Of a stretch of DNA of 41,244 nt, positions 20,743-30,647 are shown piece by piece. Made by a program: the position numbers and the translations under genes. How positions within the stretch are numbered: position 1 is the stretch's first letter; each line of letters opens with the position of its first letter. Source of the DNA: a virus; the IMG/VR virus record IMGVR_UViG_3300023444_000003, positions 1 to 41,244 of that record; one strand, given 5' to 3'. The notes beneath the pieces were generated by a model. That model did no database searches. It had not been told where the DNA came from and saw only the letters and a program-made list of their open reading frames with translations.

Positions 20743-21675
20743 TTAGGCTACCAAAAAAGAAGTTTCAAAATTGAATCTGAAGACTGAACCATTCATTTCT
20801 ACAGCCGTGAGTGGGTCACCTCCAAGAGTTGCGTTAGATATATCACGTAAACTAATGTAATCAGAAGAATCAAGCATACCGCCAACATCTTGTTGGTTGA
20901 GAAACACAAGCCCCTGCGCTGCGCCTACACTTACTGTATATTCCTGACCTGTTCTAAACACTGGAGTGTAAGGTAAATCACCGACGCCTAATTGTGCTGA
21001 ATTCGGCATCGTACCTTTACTACTTAAGCTTATTGTACCCCACACTTTTACAAAATTTCCAATCTTAACACTGTTAGCTACTTGTGTTGTGTATGTAATC
21101 CCGTATAAATTCGGTAAATCCCCTAGGTCAACAAGTCGTGGCGTCCAGTCTAAATACACTGGGTTAGTACCACTTCCGCCCGTGGGTAAAGCTATATTTT
21201 GTAGTTCCGTGCCTAAAGCGTTCCATTGCATTATCTTAAGTGCTTCGGGAGTTGGCATAGTGAACGTAACCAATGAAGGGTCGCCATCAGAAAGACCTAA
21301 CAGCCTGTTAGTTCTGTCTGATAATCTTTGCACTATCATAGTAAGTTTATCAACAGTGGCTTCTAACGTGTCTGCGGGTAATTTATCGCCTTGAACTAAA
21401 TCAGTTAACTGTGTCATGGGTGGGTCACGATAAATTATAACTGATTCCGTGGCTAATGGTGCGGTTCCAAAAGTAACTGTGCCCCCTGCGGGATTTCCGG
21501 CTCCTGTAACAGTGTAATCCGTAACGATAACTTGCAGAGTTTCGACACCGGTTAATGTTATGGTTTTTATTACTTTTAAATCAGCATCAACATTAAATAA
21601 ATAAGGGAATGAAAACCCTGTTGCTGCTCCATTCCCTACGGCAGATGTTCGATTTAATGTGGTATTTATAGTCAT
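20743..21675 (-). CDS. Tail fibre/spike protein with T7-like N-terminal domain (310 aa)
   Basis: MTINTTLNRTSAVGNGAATG, FSFPYLFNVDADLKVIKT, and YRDPPMTQLTDLVQGDKLPA, then TLEATVDKLTMIVQRLSDRT are the hallmarks of the podovirus fibre/spike N-terminal domain that docks on the tail tube (residues 1-125). Residues about 160-310 form a different beta-rich C-terminal domain (VKIGNFVKVWGTISLSSKG...) probably binding the host surface. At 310 aa it is short for a fibre, and no second receptor-binding gene was seen. Confidence 0.8.
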   Translation of the reverse strand: MTINTTLNRTSAVGNGAATGFSFPYLFNVDADLKVIKTITLTGVETLQVIVTDYTVTGAGNPAGGTVTFGTAPLATESVIIYRDPPMTQLTDLVQGDKLPADTLEATVDKLTMIVQRLSDRTNRLLGLSDGDPSLVTFTMPTPEALKIMQWNALGTELQNIALPTGGSGTNPVYLDWTPRLVDLGDLPNLYGITYTTQVANSVKIGNFVKVWGTISLSSKGTMPNSAQLGVGDLPYTPVFRTGQEYTVSVGAAQGLVFLNQQDVGGMLDSSDYISLRDISNATLGGDPLTAVEMNGSVFRFNFETSFLVA

Positions 21676-21726
21676 AATTAATCCCAGTAATTCATTGTAT
21701 CAGATAAGTTAGTGTAAATATATCCG

Positions 21727-24700
21727 TTAATTAAGTATTAACATCGAGTTAATGGCCCCAGATTTGAGTGATTCATGTTCAACTTCACCCCTCAATTTAG
21801 GAAATTCTTTTAGCAATTGACCCTTTGCTAAACCCCGATATTCATTTATGTATTTTTCTATAAAATTTGCTCTGCTTCCGTCAGGGCCGTCGGTGTAAAA
21901 CGAACTGTTATAAATTCCAGACATGACGTTTTTATCTTGTATAACATCATTTAGAAAATCTTTTAATCCTAATCCGAATGTGGGGTGTTTAATTTCATTA
22001 CCTGCTAATTCAACGTATCGTTCATAAGCATGTGGGTGTTTTCTTAAATTAATAGTCACGTTTCCGAACACAGTTTCATGTTTTGGATTGGTTGGAAAAA
22101 ACCCTAACCGTTCTAATTCAGTATCGATTGGTTCTGGGTTTTCAACTCTGGAATAAAATGGTGATATAAAATCATAAGCTTTACCTAATCCGGATTCGAA
22201 TGAAACTTTTCGGCCCCATATATCTCTATGATGTGGTAATTCATCAGACCACCATGGACTACGTTTTTTAATTGAATCGGCCATGCCTTGAGCAGACCTT
22301 AAAAACGGGTCAATGGACCTTGTTATTGCCGCAACACCACTGGGTACGAGTGATGAAGCTAAACTATCAAAATAACTTTGGCCGTATCTATCCGGACTGG
22401 ATACCGCGTCAAATAATTTACTGATGCCTTGCATATAAGTTTTAGAGGTTAAATTTTTAGCAACCGCTAAAGTTGCGGTCACTATTAAATCTTCGATTTC
22501 TTTATCAGCAGCTTGTGAATTAGTTATTATTTCAACAATATCCGCAGATAATCCTACCGTCATGCCTAATGGGTCGGCTCTATTATATGCAAAATTTCTA
22601 CCGTCAATATTAACACTGTATTTTTGTTTACCCATTCTGTTATACAAACCGCGTTCGCCGGAACGTGTTGGGCCTTGACCTGTTATCTGTCCGTTTAACC
22701 TTAAGTCCATAGCCGCTAACATTATGAAACTACCAGTTGAAATTTTAGCGAGTGCTACATCACGTCTAGCCCCGCCCGCCCTAACGTCTTCGCGAAAAGC
22801 TTTAACCACGGGAGCTAGCGGCGTACGTTCTAATGAAAACGCCAATATATTCACAGGTGTTCTTTTAAAGGGTAAAACCAATCTGCCTAATACTGGAAAT
22901 TGTTGTATTTTATCTGCGAGTTGTTTAGGTAACCAGTCAGTTGTATTAGTAAATGTTTGATAAGTCGCAGCATCAATAGAAGCTAATTTTATATTCTCGG
23001 GTGGATTTTGAACTATTTCGGCAGCACGTTTTTTTATATCACCTTGAGTTATCACACCCTCTTTAAATTCTGTTGTAGCTTTTCGTAAAGCCTGAGCGTT
23101 AAGCTCCATTCTATATCCAATTGATTTGAAAAATTCATCACCCGTATTTAACATTCGACCCGGTAATTGTGTGAAATTATCTAAGCCGTCTAAACCTTTC
23201 CCTACCCAAGTATCACTGGATACTTTCCAAGTTTCACTTGAAAATGCGCCTACTCTTGGTAAATCAATTTTATTGGTTTTACCAAATTGGCTTTCACCTG
23301 ACGCGGCGGTTTTAAAAGTTCCGCCGAATTCATCGGCATTAGCTTTTAATATTTCTTTTGCATTTTTCATTTTCCCTTTTACTACGGACACAACTGAATC
23401 TTTAATGGCTGTTCTACCTTTAGCAGATATAGCTAATGTTTCTTTTATGCCCTGTACTAAACCGTGGACTTGAGTTATAGCTTCTCCGAATACAACGCCG
23501 TCTTCTGTACCCAGTACTTTTGATATATGTGATGCTGTTGCACGTTCGTAAACTTGCATACCTGCTACACTCCAATTGCTCATAGCATTTACAATATGTG
23601 TTGTAGGTGCTGATAAAAGTCCATTAATCCAAGCTTGAGCAACACCATCCATTGTTTTAGATAGTGTACTCTGTTCAATAAATTTAGACATTTGAACTTC
23701 CATGCCATTATCAGCAAAAGCTTTTATTCTTTTAGCCATATTAATTGCTACTTTACTACCTCCAGATTGTTCTAAAATTTGTTCTAATCCTTTTGCTATT
23801 TCGGCATTACCTCCGGATGGTATTTGCCAAGAATTTAATGCGCGACCTGCTTCGGCTCGGGCAGATAAAGCATGTTTTTGTATGGCATCATGGACGGTTA
23901 CCATTTTTCTGAACGCAAATAAATTAGCCGCACTTGGATTTTTGACAACTTCTTCCGCCACTTCTTTTAATTTAGTACCAGATTGTACCCAAGCGTTTCG
24001 GACGGCTAGTGATTGTTCTGCATTTAATGCGTCACCTGTTCTTCTTTCAGATAATATTTTCCACGCGTTTTGTTGTTCTGCATTTAATTTAGTTTGTTTA
24101 TGAGATATTTTTCCGCGTTTGCTTTTATTAATGTCTGAAGCATTTGCTGATTCCATATTTTTTAAAACTGTTTTAATGTCTTCATCACTATCTATTCTAG
24201 CAAAATTAATATTAGATTCGGTATCAGTTTTTTTAAGCACGTCTTTAGCTTTAATGCCACCGGTTTCTTTCAACGAGGATTTAACATTTTTTAATATTAA
24301 AGAATCTGCATTTGAATCACCTATTATACTAAAATTTTCTTTAGTTAAAGATTCCGAACTATCTTTCATTGCGGGTTTGTTTAATAATTCCTTAACAATT
24401 CTTGTTTGTTTTAATGCTCTTAATGCCATTACTAAGGGTTCAATTGCTAACCCAAAGCCCACACCTTCAAGCGTGCGTTTTAGCCTTCTATCCATAGAAG
24501 TGTCACCGGGTTGTGTTTTCATAAATTCCGGAATTATTTTCTCTAGTGCTGGCACGTCAGATAACAAGTCACCCAATAATGCTTCTTTGGCGTCCGCCGT
24601 TTCCATAAATGAAAAATCAGTAACCGCGCTTTGCGCCGTAGCTTTTGCAATTTTACCTGATGTTTTTGCTGGCTGAAAAGCTTTAAAGGGTTTTAGTTTA

Positions 24701-25275
24701 CTCGTTGCAATAAATCCGCCGATAAATGTAACAGCCTTTTGTACTAGTTTTCCAGTTGTGGAATCTTTATCTTTTGATTCAAACGGATTTGGGACTTGTA
24801 TTAATTTACCTTGTGCTTCTTCACTGGTGTCAATTCCTACAGCTTCATCAAGTGAGTTTCCTAAATCATCTATAGTTGCTATTAAACCATTAGCGGCATC
24901 TATTAAACCACCAGCTAAGGCCGAAGGTATTTCAGTTATGCCGCGCATAACATCCTTGGCTATGTCTGCCGTTAATGAATTTTCTGACTCCGCTGAAATT
25001 TCTAAAGAGTTTACACCTTTATGAAATTCGGGTTCTATTTTATTTTTGTCAATCTTAGGTGGTTTTTCTTTTTCATCCACTACTTGTTTTTTAATTTCAG
25101 GCTCTGGTTCTGATGAACCAAATTCAGATTCTAATTCTGATTCCATTACATTAACTTCGTTTTGTTCCCGATTGGCTATGTAATTAGGTTCTGAATCGTC
25201 TTTAAATTCATCGACACTAAAACCTAATTTTTCCTGCAATTGAGTTTCTAATATATTTTGTTCTTCCGGAGTCAT
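21727..25275 (-). CDS. Large internal virion/ejection protein (1182 aa)
   Basis: By size, order and composition this is the large internal core protein that T7-like phages eject with the genome (position of T7 gp16). The first 90 residues are acidic and probably disordered, followed by amphipathic and hydrophobic helices (KDVMRGITEIPSALAGGLID; GKLVQKAVTFIGGFIATSK) that could insert into the host membrane. The C-terminal third has long helices. No lytic transglycosylase motif, as in T7 gp16, is visible. Its start shares TAATG with the stop of the next internal protein. Confidence 0.72.
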   Translation of the reverse strand: MTPEEQNILETQLQEKLGFSVDEFKDDSEPNYIANREQNEVNVMESELESEFGSSEPEPEIKKQVVDEKEKPPKIDKNKIEPEFHKGVNSLEISAESENSLTADIAKDVMRGITEIPSALAGGLIDAANGLIATIDDLGNSLDEAVGIDTSEEAQGKLIQVPNPFESKDKDSTTGKLVQKAVTFIGGFIATSKLKPFKAFQPAKTSGKIAKATAQSAVTDFSFMETADAKEALLGDLLSDVPALEKIIPEFMKTQPGDTSMDRRLKRTLEGVGFGLAIEPLVMALRALKQTRIVKELLNKPAMKDSSESLTKENFSIIGDSNADSLILKNVKSSLKETGGIKAKDVLKKTDTESNINFARIDSDEDIKTVLKNMESANASDINKSKRGKISHKQTKLNAEQQNAWKILSERRTGDALNAEQSLAVRNAWVQSGTKLKEVAEEVVKNPSAANLFAFRKMVTVHDAIQKHALSARAEAGRALNSWQIPSGGNAEIAKGLEQILEQSGGSKVAINMAKRIKAFADNGMEVQMSKFIEQSTLSKTMDGVAQAWINGLLSAPTTHIVNAMSNWSVAGMQVYERATASHISKVLGTEDGVVFGEAITQVHGLVQGIKETLAISAKGRTAIKDSVVSVVKGKMKNAKEILKANADEFGGTFKTAASGESQFGKTNKIDLPRVGAFSSETWKVSSDTWVGKGLDGLDNFTQLPGRMLNTGDEFFKSIGYRMELNAQALRKATTEFKEGVITQGDIKKRAAEIVQNPPENIKLASIDAATYQTFTNTTDWLPKQLADKIQQFPVLGRLVLPFKRTPVNILAFSLERTPLAPVVKAFREDVRAGGARRDVALAKISTGSFIMLAAMDLRLNGQITGQGPTRSGERGLYNRMGKQKYSVNIDGRNFAYNRADPLGMTVGLSADIVEIITNSQAADKEIEDLIVTATLAVAKNLTSKTYMQGISKLFDAVSSPDRYGQSYFDSLASSLVPSGVAAITRSIDPFLRSAQGMADSIKKRSPWWSDELPHHRDIWGRKVSFESGLGKAYDFISPFYSRVENPEPIDTELERLGFFPTNPKHETVFGNVTINLRKHPHAYERYVELAGNEIKHPTFGLGLKDFLNDVIQDKNVMSGIYNSSFYTDGPDGSRANFIEKYINEYRGLAKGQLLKEFPKLRGEVEHESLKSGAINSMLILN

Positions 25276-26828
25276 TATTTAGAAGCCTTATCTGATTTTA
25301 ATTTTCTTTGTGCTTTGTCGTCTACGTGTTGCTTCCACAAAGTTATAATACGTATTTGCCTGTTCTTTTCATGTACATCTATATCGCCCTTTTTAAAAGC
25401 TTTAATCATAGCTTTATATGTAGCCCCGATATCGGGTTCGTTTCTAGTGCCAACTAAATGTCTGGGCTTCGCACCTAGCGTGGCCGTTGCTGTGGCTGGT
25501 ACTATTTTAGTATCTTCCACGATAGCTTTAAATTCTTTTGTGGCTTCTTCGCGAGTGGCATTTTTATGTTTAGCAGTCCAGTCTATCCAATCGTCTAATG
25601 CATTGGCTCTTGATTCAGCTAACGCTAAATTTGGATTTGTTTCACTGACTTTCAAAGCTTCTTTTATGAATTCATCACCTCGGTCATACCAATTCGGTAA
25701 TGAACCACTTATGGATTTAGCAGCAGAAATATCCAATAGTCTGTTAAAATGTGAAATTTCTAATTTACCTGCATTTAAAGCTGTGTTTGCTGCTTGTTCC
25801 ACAGGTAGACCTTTATCTGCAATGGCCCTTAATTCACCATATAATTCGGGATTGGTTTTAACATCTATTGTACCTTCGGCACGTTTGATAAAGTATTTAT
25901 ATTTATCAACACTAAGTCTGTCTTTTTGTGACTGAACCCAATCTAAATCTAAATCACCGGCCTGTGCTAAGTCTAAACCTTCTTTCGCTGTTGAGTCTTC
26001 TAATTCTTTTTGTGCAGCTCTGTTTTTAGTATTTTCTTGTCTAACAGAAGCATTATTGTGCTGCAATATACTAGTGGTAGTACTTATCATGTAATTGATT
26101 AGGGGATTAAGTTTGTCGTGTGGAATTTCTTCGCCCGCATTTCCTGATTTAATAGCCAATAATAATGTAGCCGCTTTATTGAAATCATTTTCCAAAACAG
26201 CGGATTGGTAGGCCCCTTGTATTGCTGCCATTTTTAAATCAACTATAGTAGATTTTATTAGTTCAGTTTTCATTTTTTCAGGGAGCTTAATATTAGCTAT
26301 TGTTTCCAACTGTCTAGTTACGGTGTCATCTAATTGTGAAGGGTCCAACAAAACTATATTTTTATTGTTACTAAATATTTCTTGTACTTGTTTAACTTGG
26401 AATTTTGCTTTTTCGGCAACTTCAAATTTCATCGCTCTAGCTATAGAAGTATTTTTTACATCGTTAAGTTTGGTTCTAAAACCTTCTATGTCTGTTCCGG
26501 GTACTGCATCTTGTTCCATTTTCCCAATGGTGGTGTTAATTCTATCACGTACTATGTCAACATGACCTTCGGCATCTTCACTGGCTTCGGCTTCGTCTTG
26601 TTGGTCTTGCTTTGACATTTCCAGCATAGTGTCGGATACGTTTCTTTCATTAGCCAAAAACGCATCACGTTGTTGTTTGGCAGCTAGTACTTTACCCCCT
26701 TGTGAAATACTTTGACCCAATACACTGTTAGCTACTGATATTTGTGCGCCGAAAGCACCTGCTGTGTTACCTATGTTTACATTAGCAGTTGGTAAAGTGT
26801 TCGCGTTACTTTGTATTAGTTTAGGCAT
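25275..26828 (-). CDS. Internal virion protein (517 aa)
   Basis: The N-terminus is Ala/Gly/Asn-rich (LPTANVNIGNTAGAFGAQIS) and the remainder is long charged helices (QDEAEASEDAEGHVDIVRDR; helical repeats to the end). This fits the T7 gp15 position between the small and large core proteins. No enzyme motif. It probably forms part of the DNA-ejection channel. Confidence 0.68.
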   Translation of the reverse strand: MPKLIQSNANTLPTANVNIGNTAGAFGAQISVANSVLGQSISQGGKVLAAKQQRDAFLANERNVSDTMLEMSKQDQQDEAEASEDAEGHVDIVRDRINTTIGKMEQDAVPGTDIEGFRTKLNDVKNTSIARAMKFEVAEKAKFQVKQVQEIFSNNKNIVLLDPSQLDDTVTRQLETIANIKLPEKMKTELIKSTIVDLKMAAIQGAYQSAVLENDFNKAATLLLAIKSGNAGEEIPHDKLNPLINYMISTTTSILQHNNASVRQENTKNRAAQKELEDSTAKEGLDLAQAGDLDLDWVQSQKDRLSVDKYKYFIKRAEGTIDVKTNPELYGELRAIADKGLPVEQAANTALNAGKLEISHFNRLLDISAAKSISGSLPNWYDRGDEFIKEALKVSETNPNLALAESRANALDDWIDWTAKHKNATREEATKEFKAIVEDTKIVPATATATLGAKPRHLVGTRNEPDIGATYKAMIKAFKKGDIDVHEKNRQIRIITLWKQHVDDKAQRKLKSDKASK

Positions 26829-26843
26829 AATAATTATTTTATA

Positions 26844-27290
26844 TTAATTTGAACTCGAAGCCGCTGAACCAGCAGCACTAATCACACCTGCAACAGCCCT
26901 TCTGTCACCTGCCTGTCTAGCATTTATTCCGGCCCGTCTGTCTAAAATCGCACCTTCTCTTAAACCTTTAGCTCTTTGTTCACCATTGAATCTTATAGTT
27001 TGTGCTTCCAATTCATCCTCTATAGCATTGTCATACATTACATCCAACGCAGAACCGCTTAGTGTTATACCGTTAGACCCAACTGATGATACTAAAGCCC
27101 CAACTTTTTTTCTTGCTGACCTTCTAAATCTATCTTCGTGTTCTTTAGCAGAGGCTAAAGCTAATGTGGCATTACGTTCTTTTATTTTTGCTTCATAACC
27201 TTTCCTTTTGTTAATAGCTCGGCCTTCATCGGCTGCTGATTTAGCTTTAGCCAGACCCCCAATTAAAACTATAGCGGCGGCAACACCCAT
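26844..27290 (-). CDS. Small internal virion protein, T7 gp14-like position (148 aa)
   Basis: GAGGCTTAAATAA precedes the ATG. MGVAAAIVLIGGLAKAKSAA is a hydrophobic helix; then a long charged helix leads to VGALVSSVGSNGITLSGSAL and RINARQAGDRR-like repeats of Arg and Ala, ending in Ala/Ser. The SNGITLSGSALDV turn is frequent in podovirus internal core proteins. It probably forms the membrane pore portion during ejection. Confidence 0.68.
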   Translation of the reverse strand: MGVAAAIVLIGGLAKAKSAADEGRAINKRKGYEAKIKERNATLALASAKEHEDRFRRSARKKVGALVSSVGSNGITLSGSALDVMYDNAIEDELEAQTIRFNGEQRAKGLREGAILDRRAGINARQAGDRRAVAGVISAAGSAASSSN

Positions 27291-27716
27291 TTATTTAAGC
27301 CTCGCATAAAGGGCAACATCTTGTCCCGTAGGATAAAAACTTTTCATTTTTTCAGCTTCTAAATTAAAACCTAACATTTTAGCCCAACGATGGGCCTGTT
27401 TAAAATCACAATCGACATACATTTCTATTCTTTTTTGAGCCGAACATTTTAATAAATTTATTAATATTTTCGTTATACCTAATAAATGTCTGTTTGAATT
27501 TTTGTCCATTAAACTCCAAACCATAGCCCTGTTTTCCCATAAATCAATTATGCCAACACAGCACATTATGTTACCTAAATTATCTCGTATGGCATAAGAT
27601 TCTAAAGCTACTAAGTCATCATCAGATGCACAGAATGAACTTTCGGTAATTTTTCTTTGCCATTCTTGAATCTCAATGTCTTGTAAATCACCTAGACTTA
27701 ATTTTTTTAGAATCAC
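27291..27716 (-). CDS. GNAT-like protein resembling T7 gp13 (141 aa)
   Basis: The GTG start at 27716 shares one base with the previous stop (TAGTG). The chain follows the GNAT acetyltransferase fold: ALESYAIRDNLGNIMCCVGI, RAMVWSLMDKNS, then MYVDCDFKQAHRWAKMLGFN (residues about 99-118), as in T7 gp13, which is needed for virion assembly. A canonical acetyl-CoA loop (Q/RxxGxG/A) is not evident, so an assembly role rather than catalysis is likely. Confidence 0.72.
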   Translation of the reverse strand: MILKKLSLGDLQDIEIQEWQRKITESSFCASDDDLVALESYAIRDNLGNIMCCVGIIDLWENRAMVWSLMDKNSNRHLLGITKILINLLKCSAQKRIEMYVDCDFKQAHRWAKMLGFNLEAEKMKSFYPTGQDVALYARLK

Positions 27717-30016
27717 TATCTATCCTGAGTTATTAGTTGTGGCATAACTGCCAATATAGTACCGGGTAACGGGTCACTTTGCCTAACGTAAATATACCCG
27801 TTAGTATCATAATCACCATCCCATCCTATCTCTATATCACCTGTAAATAGAGGGACTGCCGTATCCATTAAATCATTTGAAGTTCTAAACACCTGAGTCG
27901 TTAAATTATCTTCATCATCACCTGTTTCTAATCCAAGTAAATCTAAAACTCTTAATATAACACGATGAATTCTTTTTATTTTTCCTTGTGCTGTGCCGTC
28001 TGCTGCTCCGGCTTCTATTGGTAACGTTTTCATATTACTAATGTATCCTAAACCTACGTGAACATCGGAAGCGGGGTCAGCTAAAGTTATGGCCCCTAAA
28101 TTAACTAACCTGTCTGGGTGCGCGGCTCCGTCAACTAAAACTTTTACCGTCTCACCTTCTAAATGTTCCAATCCGCTTATGGTTGTCGTGGCGGCTCCTG
28201 AATATGAAAGCCCCGCATCAACAAAGAAAGCATCTTTTTGTAAATCCGTTTGTTCCCAATCTTTAGTTAAATATTCGACAAATTGTTTTGTACCACCGTT
28301 AATGTGACGTTCTACAACAAGCCATAAATCATCCCGGTCTTCTGCTTGGGACGGTATTGATGATATCGATTTTACTTTAGCGGTTATGGTTTTTCCCGCG
28401 TCACTATAACCACCTAAAATATGTTTGTGCCAACCGAAAGATTCTAATTCTTTTTCGTAAGTGAAACCAATTAAAGCACCATCACCCCGAACGGCCCATA
28501 TCACGCTATGCGGTTCTTCCTGATATGTTATTTCTTGCAATCCTGTTGCTGTTATGTGTTCGGCAATTTTAGTTAAATTATTAGCTTTGAAACCTTCAGC
28601 ATCAAAACTATATGAAAGTTCCATAAGCTTACGTTTTGCACGTTGTATGTAAATTATATCAGACCCGGCTTTAATTGGTGCAGTAGCAGAACAACCATTC
28701 CCTGATGAACGTGATGCATTTACATTAGATGGTGTTAAGGCTTCACCATTGACACTCGCTCTTATCAGCCATTGCCCACCAGCAGTACCAGCTATTAAAC
28801 CCTTCGGGTCATCCAATAAATATTCAACAAGATTAACACTATTTGAGCTTAAGGTCAATGACACGCTATTACTATCAAGTACTGTAGAATCTGCTTCAGT
28901 TGGTGCAAAAAAAGTATAGTCTCCTGTATTACTGGTATCTATTCGCTGTGGAAAAAAAGTGGAACCCCCTAATACTAATCTGTTTTCGAAAAATGCAACA
29001 ACGCTAGGCCAGCCATCGGTATCTGAATATAAACCCATTCTAAAATTAACTGTGGCAACTGTTGGGGCCGGACCGTAAATGATATCCGCTGTTACAACAG
29101 TATCACTTGTGAAAGCATCTATAATTAGCATAGCCCAATTATTAGCACCATCTTTGAGTCTTATAATTCTACCAACATCAGTGGATAAGAATCCCAAGCC
29201 CCCATTTATGCCAGCAGTTGCACTGGCTGTTATAGTGGCTCCGACTCCTGTAGCTACACTCGATACCAAAGTGGTTGTGGTTTGATTTATGTCCAGATAG
29301 GGACCATCAGGGCCATTACCTAATATCGACGACAACAAATCTGCATCTAATATCCAATTCGTGTGGCCAGTTCTTGTTAATGCTGCTAATTTATGTTTTT
29401 CATGCGCTAGATATAAAGTATCAGCCGACTGTGTGAAACTTATACCTTTAAGTTCACTTTGGGTGTATGTGTGACTGATTTCGTAAACTTTTGAACTTAA
29501 TCCGTCTGACACGTAAGCAGTAAATGCTGTGCTATTTATACCGACTAATTCATAAGTGGTAGTGGTTAGTACATTAACTTTGAAACGTTGACCATTTAAT
29601 TCTGTCATGCCAACGATACCGTCTAATTTAGTGTGCTGGTCATTAACTAAGTTATGCACAGCAAGGGTGGTAACAACTGCGGGATTAGCCTGTGTTACGT
29701 TTGATATTATTACTCCAGCTTCTAAAATTGCAGCTTTATTTCTATAAAATCTAAAATAATTTTCACCGGCTTCTATCATGTAAGCCTGTGTTGTTGAAAA
29801 TTCAAACTGAATTAATCGAGTTATTTTAGAACTGTATTTAACTTCAGCCGTGAATTTCGTTCCACTTCGGCGCAACAATGGGCCTTGAATTAATGGTATG
29901 TAGTTTTCCAATAACTGAACTGCGCTTTGGTACTTATCAAAGTCACTTCTTGAACGAAGCAAGGGTGATATTTCGCCAGCACTAAAACTTTGTTGCATGG
30001 GTGACGCTTTAGGCAT
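27716..30016 (-). CDS. Tail tubular protein B (T7 gp12-like nozzle) (766 aa)
   Basis: The start at 30016 (MPKASPMQQSFSAGEISPLL) has AAGGAATTAAAA upstream; an 8-residue extension lies in the intergenic sequence. The N-terminal FSAGEISPLLRSRSDFDKYQ followed by LENYIPLIQGPLLRRSGTKF is the standard gp12-family opening, and the rest is beta-rich with the domain order of a podovirus tail nozzle. It forms the distal tail tube and binds the fibres. Confidence 0.88.
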   Translation of the reverse strand: MPKASPMQQSFSAGEISPLLRSRSDFDKYQSAVQLLENYIPLIQGPLLRRSGTKFTAEVKYSSKITRLIQFEFSTTQAYMIEAGENYFRFYRNKAAILEAGVIISNVTQANPAVVTTLAVHNLVNDQHTKLDGIVGMTELNGQRFKVNVLTTTTYELVGINSTAFTAYVSDGLSSKVYEISHTYTQSELKGISFTQSADTLYLAHEKHKLAALTRTGHTNWILDADLLSSILGNGPDGPYLDINQTTTTLVSSVATGVGATITASATAGINGGLGFLSTDVGRIIRLKDGANNWAMLIIDAFTSDTVVTADIIYGPAPTVATVNFRMGLYSDTDGWPSVVAFFENRLVLGGSTFFPQRIDTSNTGDYTFFAPTEADSTVLDSNSVSLTLSSNSVNLVEYLLDDPKGLIAGTAGGQWLIRASVNGEALTPSNVNASRSSGNGCSATAPIKAGSDIIYIQRAKRKLMELSYSFDAEGFKANNLTKIAEHITATGLQEITYQEEPHSVIWAVRGDGALIGFTYEKELESFGWHKHILGGYSDAGKTITAKVKSISSIPSQAEDRDDLWLVVERHINGGTKQFVEYLTKDWEQTDLQKDAFFVDAGLSYSGAATTTISGLEHLEGETVKVLVDGAAHPDRLVNLGAITLADPASDVHVGLGYISNMKTLPIEAGAADGTAQGKIKRIHRVILRVLDLLGLETGDDEDNLTTQVFRTSNDLMDTAVPLFTGDIEIGWDGDYDTNGYIYVRQSDPLPGTILAVMPQLITQDR

Positions 30017-30018
30017 TT

Positions 30019-30576
30019 TTAATTCCTTGCTGTAATCCAAGAATCATCAGGTGGTGATTCAGCTATATTAGAAAAGGCATTAACTTTTCGAGCCATGGCA
30101 ATGGCTTCTCTATAATCATCTTTAGTGATTTGTTTTTTCGTGTTGGACTGAGTGAGACGTTCATTAATCTGTAATGCCAAAGCTATGGCGAGTACATCTA
30201 TAAACGCATCATCAAATAAATTTGGGTCAATTACTTGTTTGATATATTTAAGTTCTATTATGGCAGCTGAACTGGATAGCAGTTTTCGACCTTCTATTTC
30301 CCAATCTGTATCCTGATTAGTTGGTAATGGACGTATACAATCGGAAGGTAATGAAAATTGATAATCCTGACCAAAAATTGGCGTAGTGGTATCGGGGGCT
30401 AATAATGTTCTTGCTTTCGCAAAGTTCCATTTGTATTTTCTTATTTCTCTATCTCGAACTAATGCATATGCAAAATTACATTCTTTTGCTTCTTTTGAAT
30501 TTTCAGTTAGAGAAGAAATTCTGCTGGCTCCTACTTTTTGTAAAGCTAAATTACAAATTTCTACTTCAGAAGCCAT
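30019..30576 (-). CDS. Tail tubular protein A (T7 gp11-like gatekeeper) (185 aa)
   Basis: The start at 30576 (MASEVEICNLALQKVGASRI) follows AGTAGGTTTAAAA; a 13-residue extension is rejected. The CNLALQKVGASRISSLTENS motif, the KYKWNFAKARTLLAPD segment and length match the gp11 family that seals the portal and joins it to the nozzle. It is separated from the capsid-side genes by a strong hairpin at 30599-30628. Confidence 0.88.
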   Translation of the reverse strand: MASEVEICNLALQKVGASRISSLTENSKEAKECNFAYALVRDREIRKYKWNFAKARTLLAPDTTTPIFGQDYQFSLPSDCIRPLPTNQDTDWEIEGRKLLSSSAAIIELKYIKQVIDPNLFDDAFIDVLAIALALQINERLTQSNTKKQITKDDYREAIAMARKVNAFSNIAESPPDDSWITARN

Positions 30577-30598
30577 TTTTAAACCTACTTTATTATAA

Positions 30599-30628
30599 AT
30601 ACCAACTAAGAACATTCTTAGTTGGTAT
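30599..30628 (-). terminator. 14-bp perfect hairpin between capsid-side and tail genes
   Basis: ATACCAACTAAGAA (30599-30612) is the exact reverse complement of 30615-30628. The trailing T-run is better on the + strand (GTGTTTTT); leftward it is only UUAUAAU. It may be a weak bidirectional terminator or an RNA-processing stem. T7 has its T-phi terminator at the equivalent place, between genes 10 and 11. Confidence 0.6.
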
Positions 30629-30647
30629 GTGTTTTTACATTATTGAA

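Noticed and set aside
24119-24676. 185-codon + strand frame opposite the large internal virion protein
   Set aside because: A shadow frame with low-complexity hydrophobic/serine composition, inside a gene with clear operon context on the other strand.
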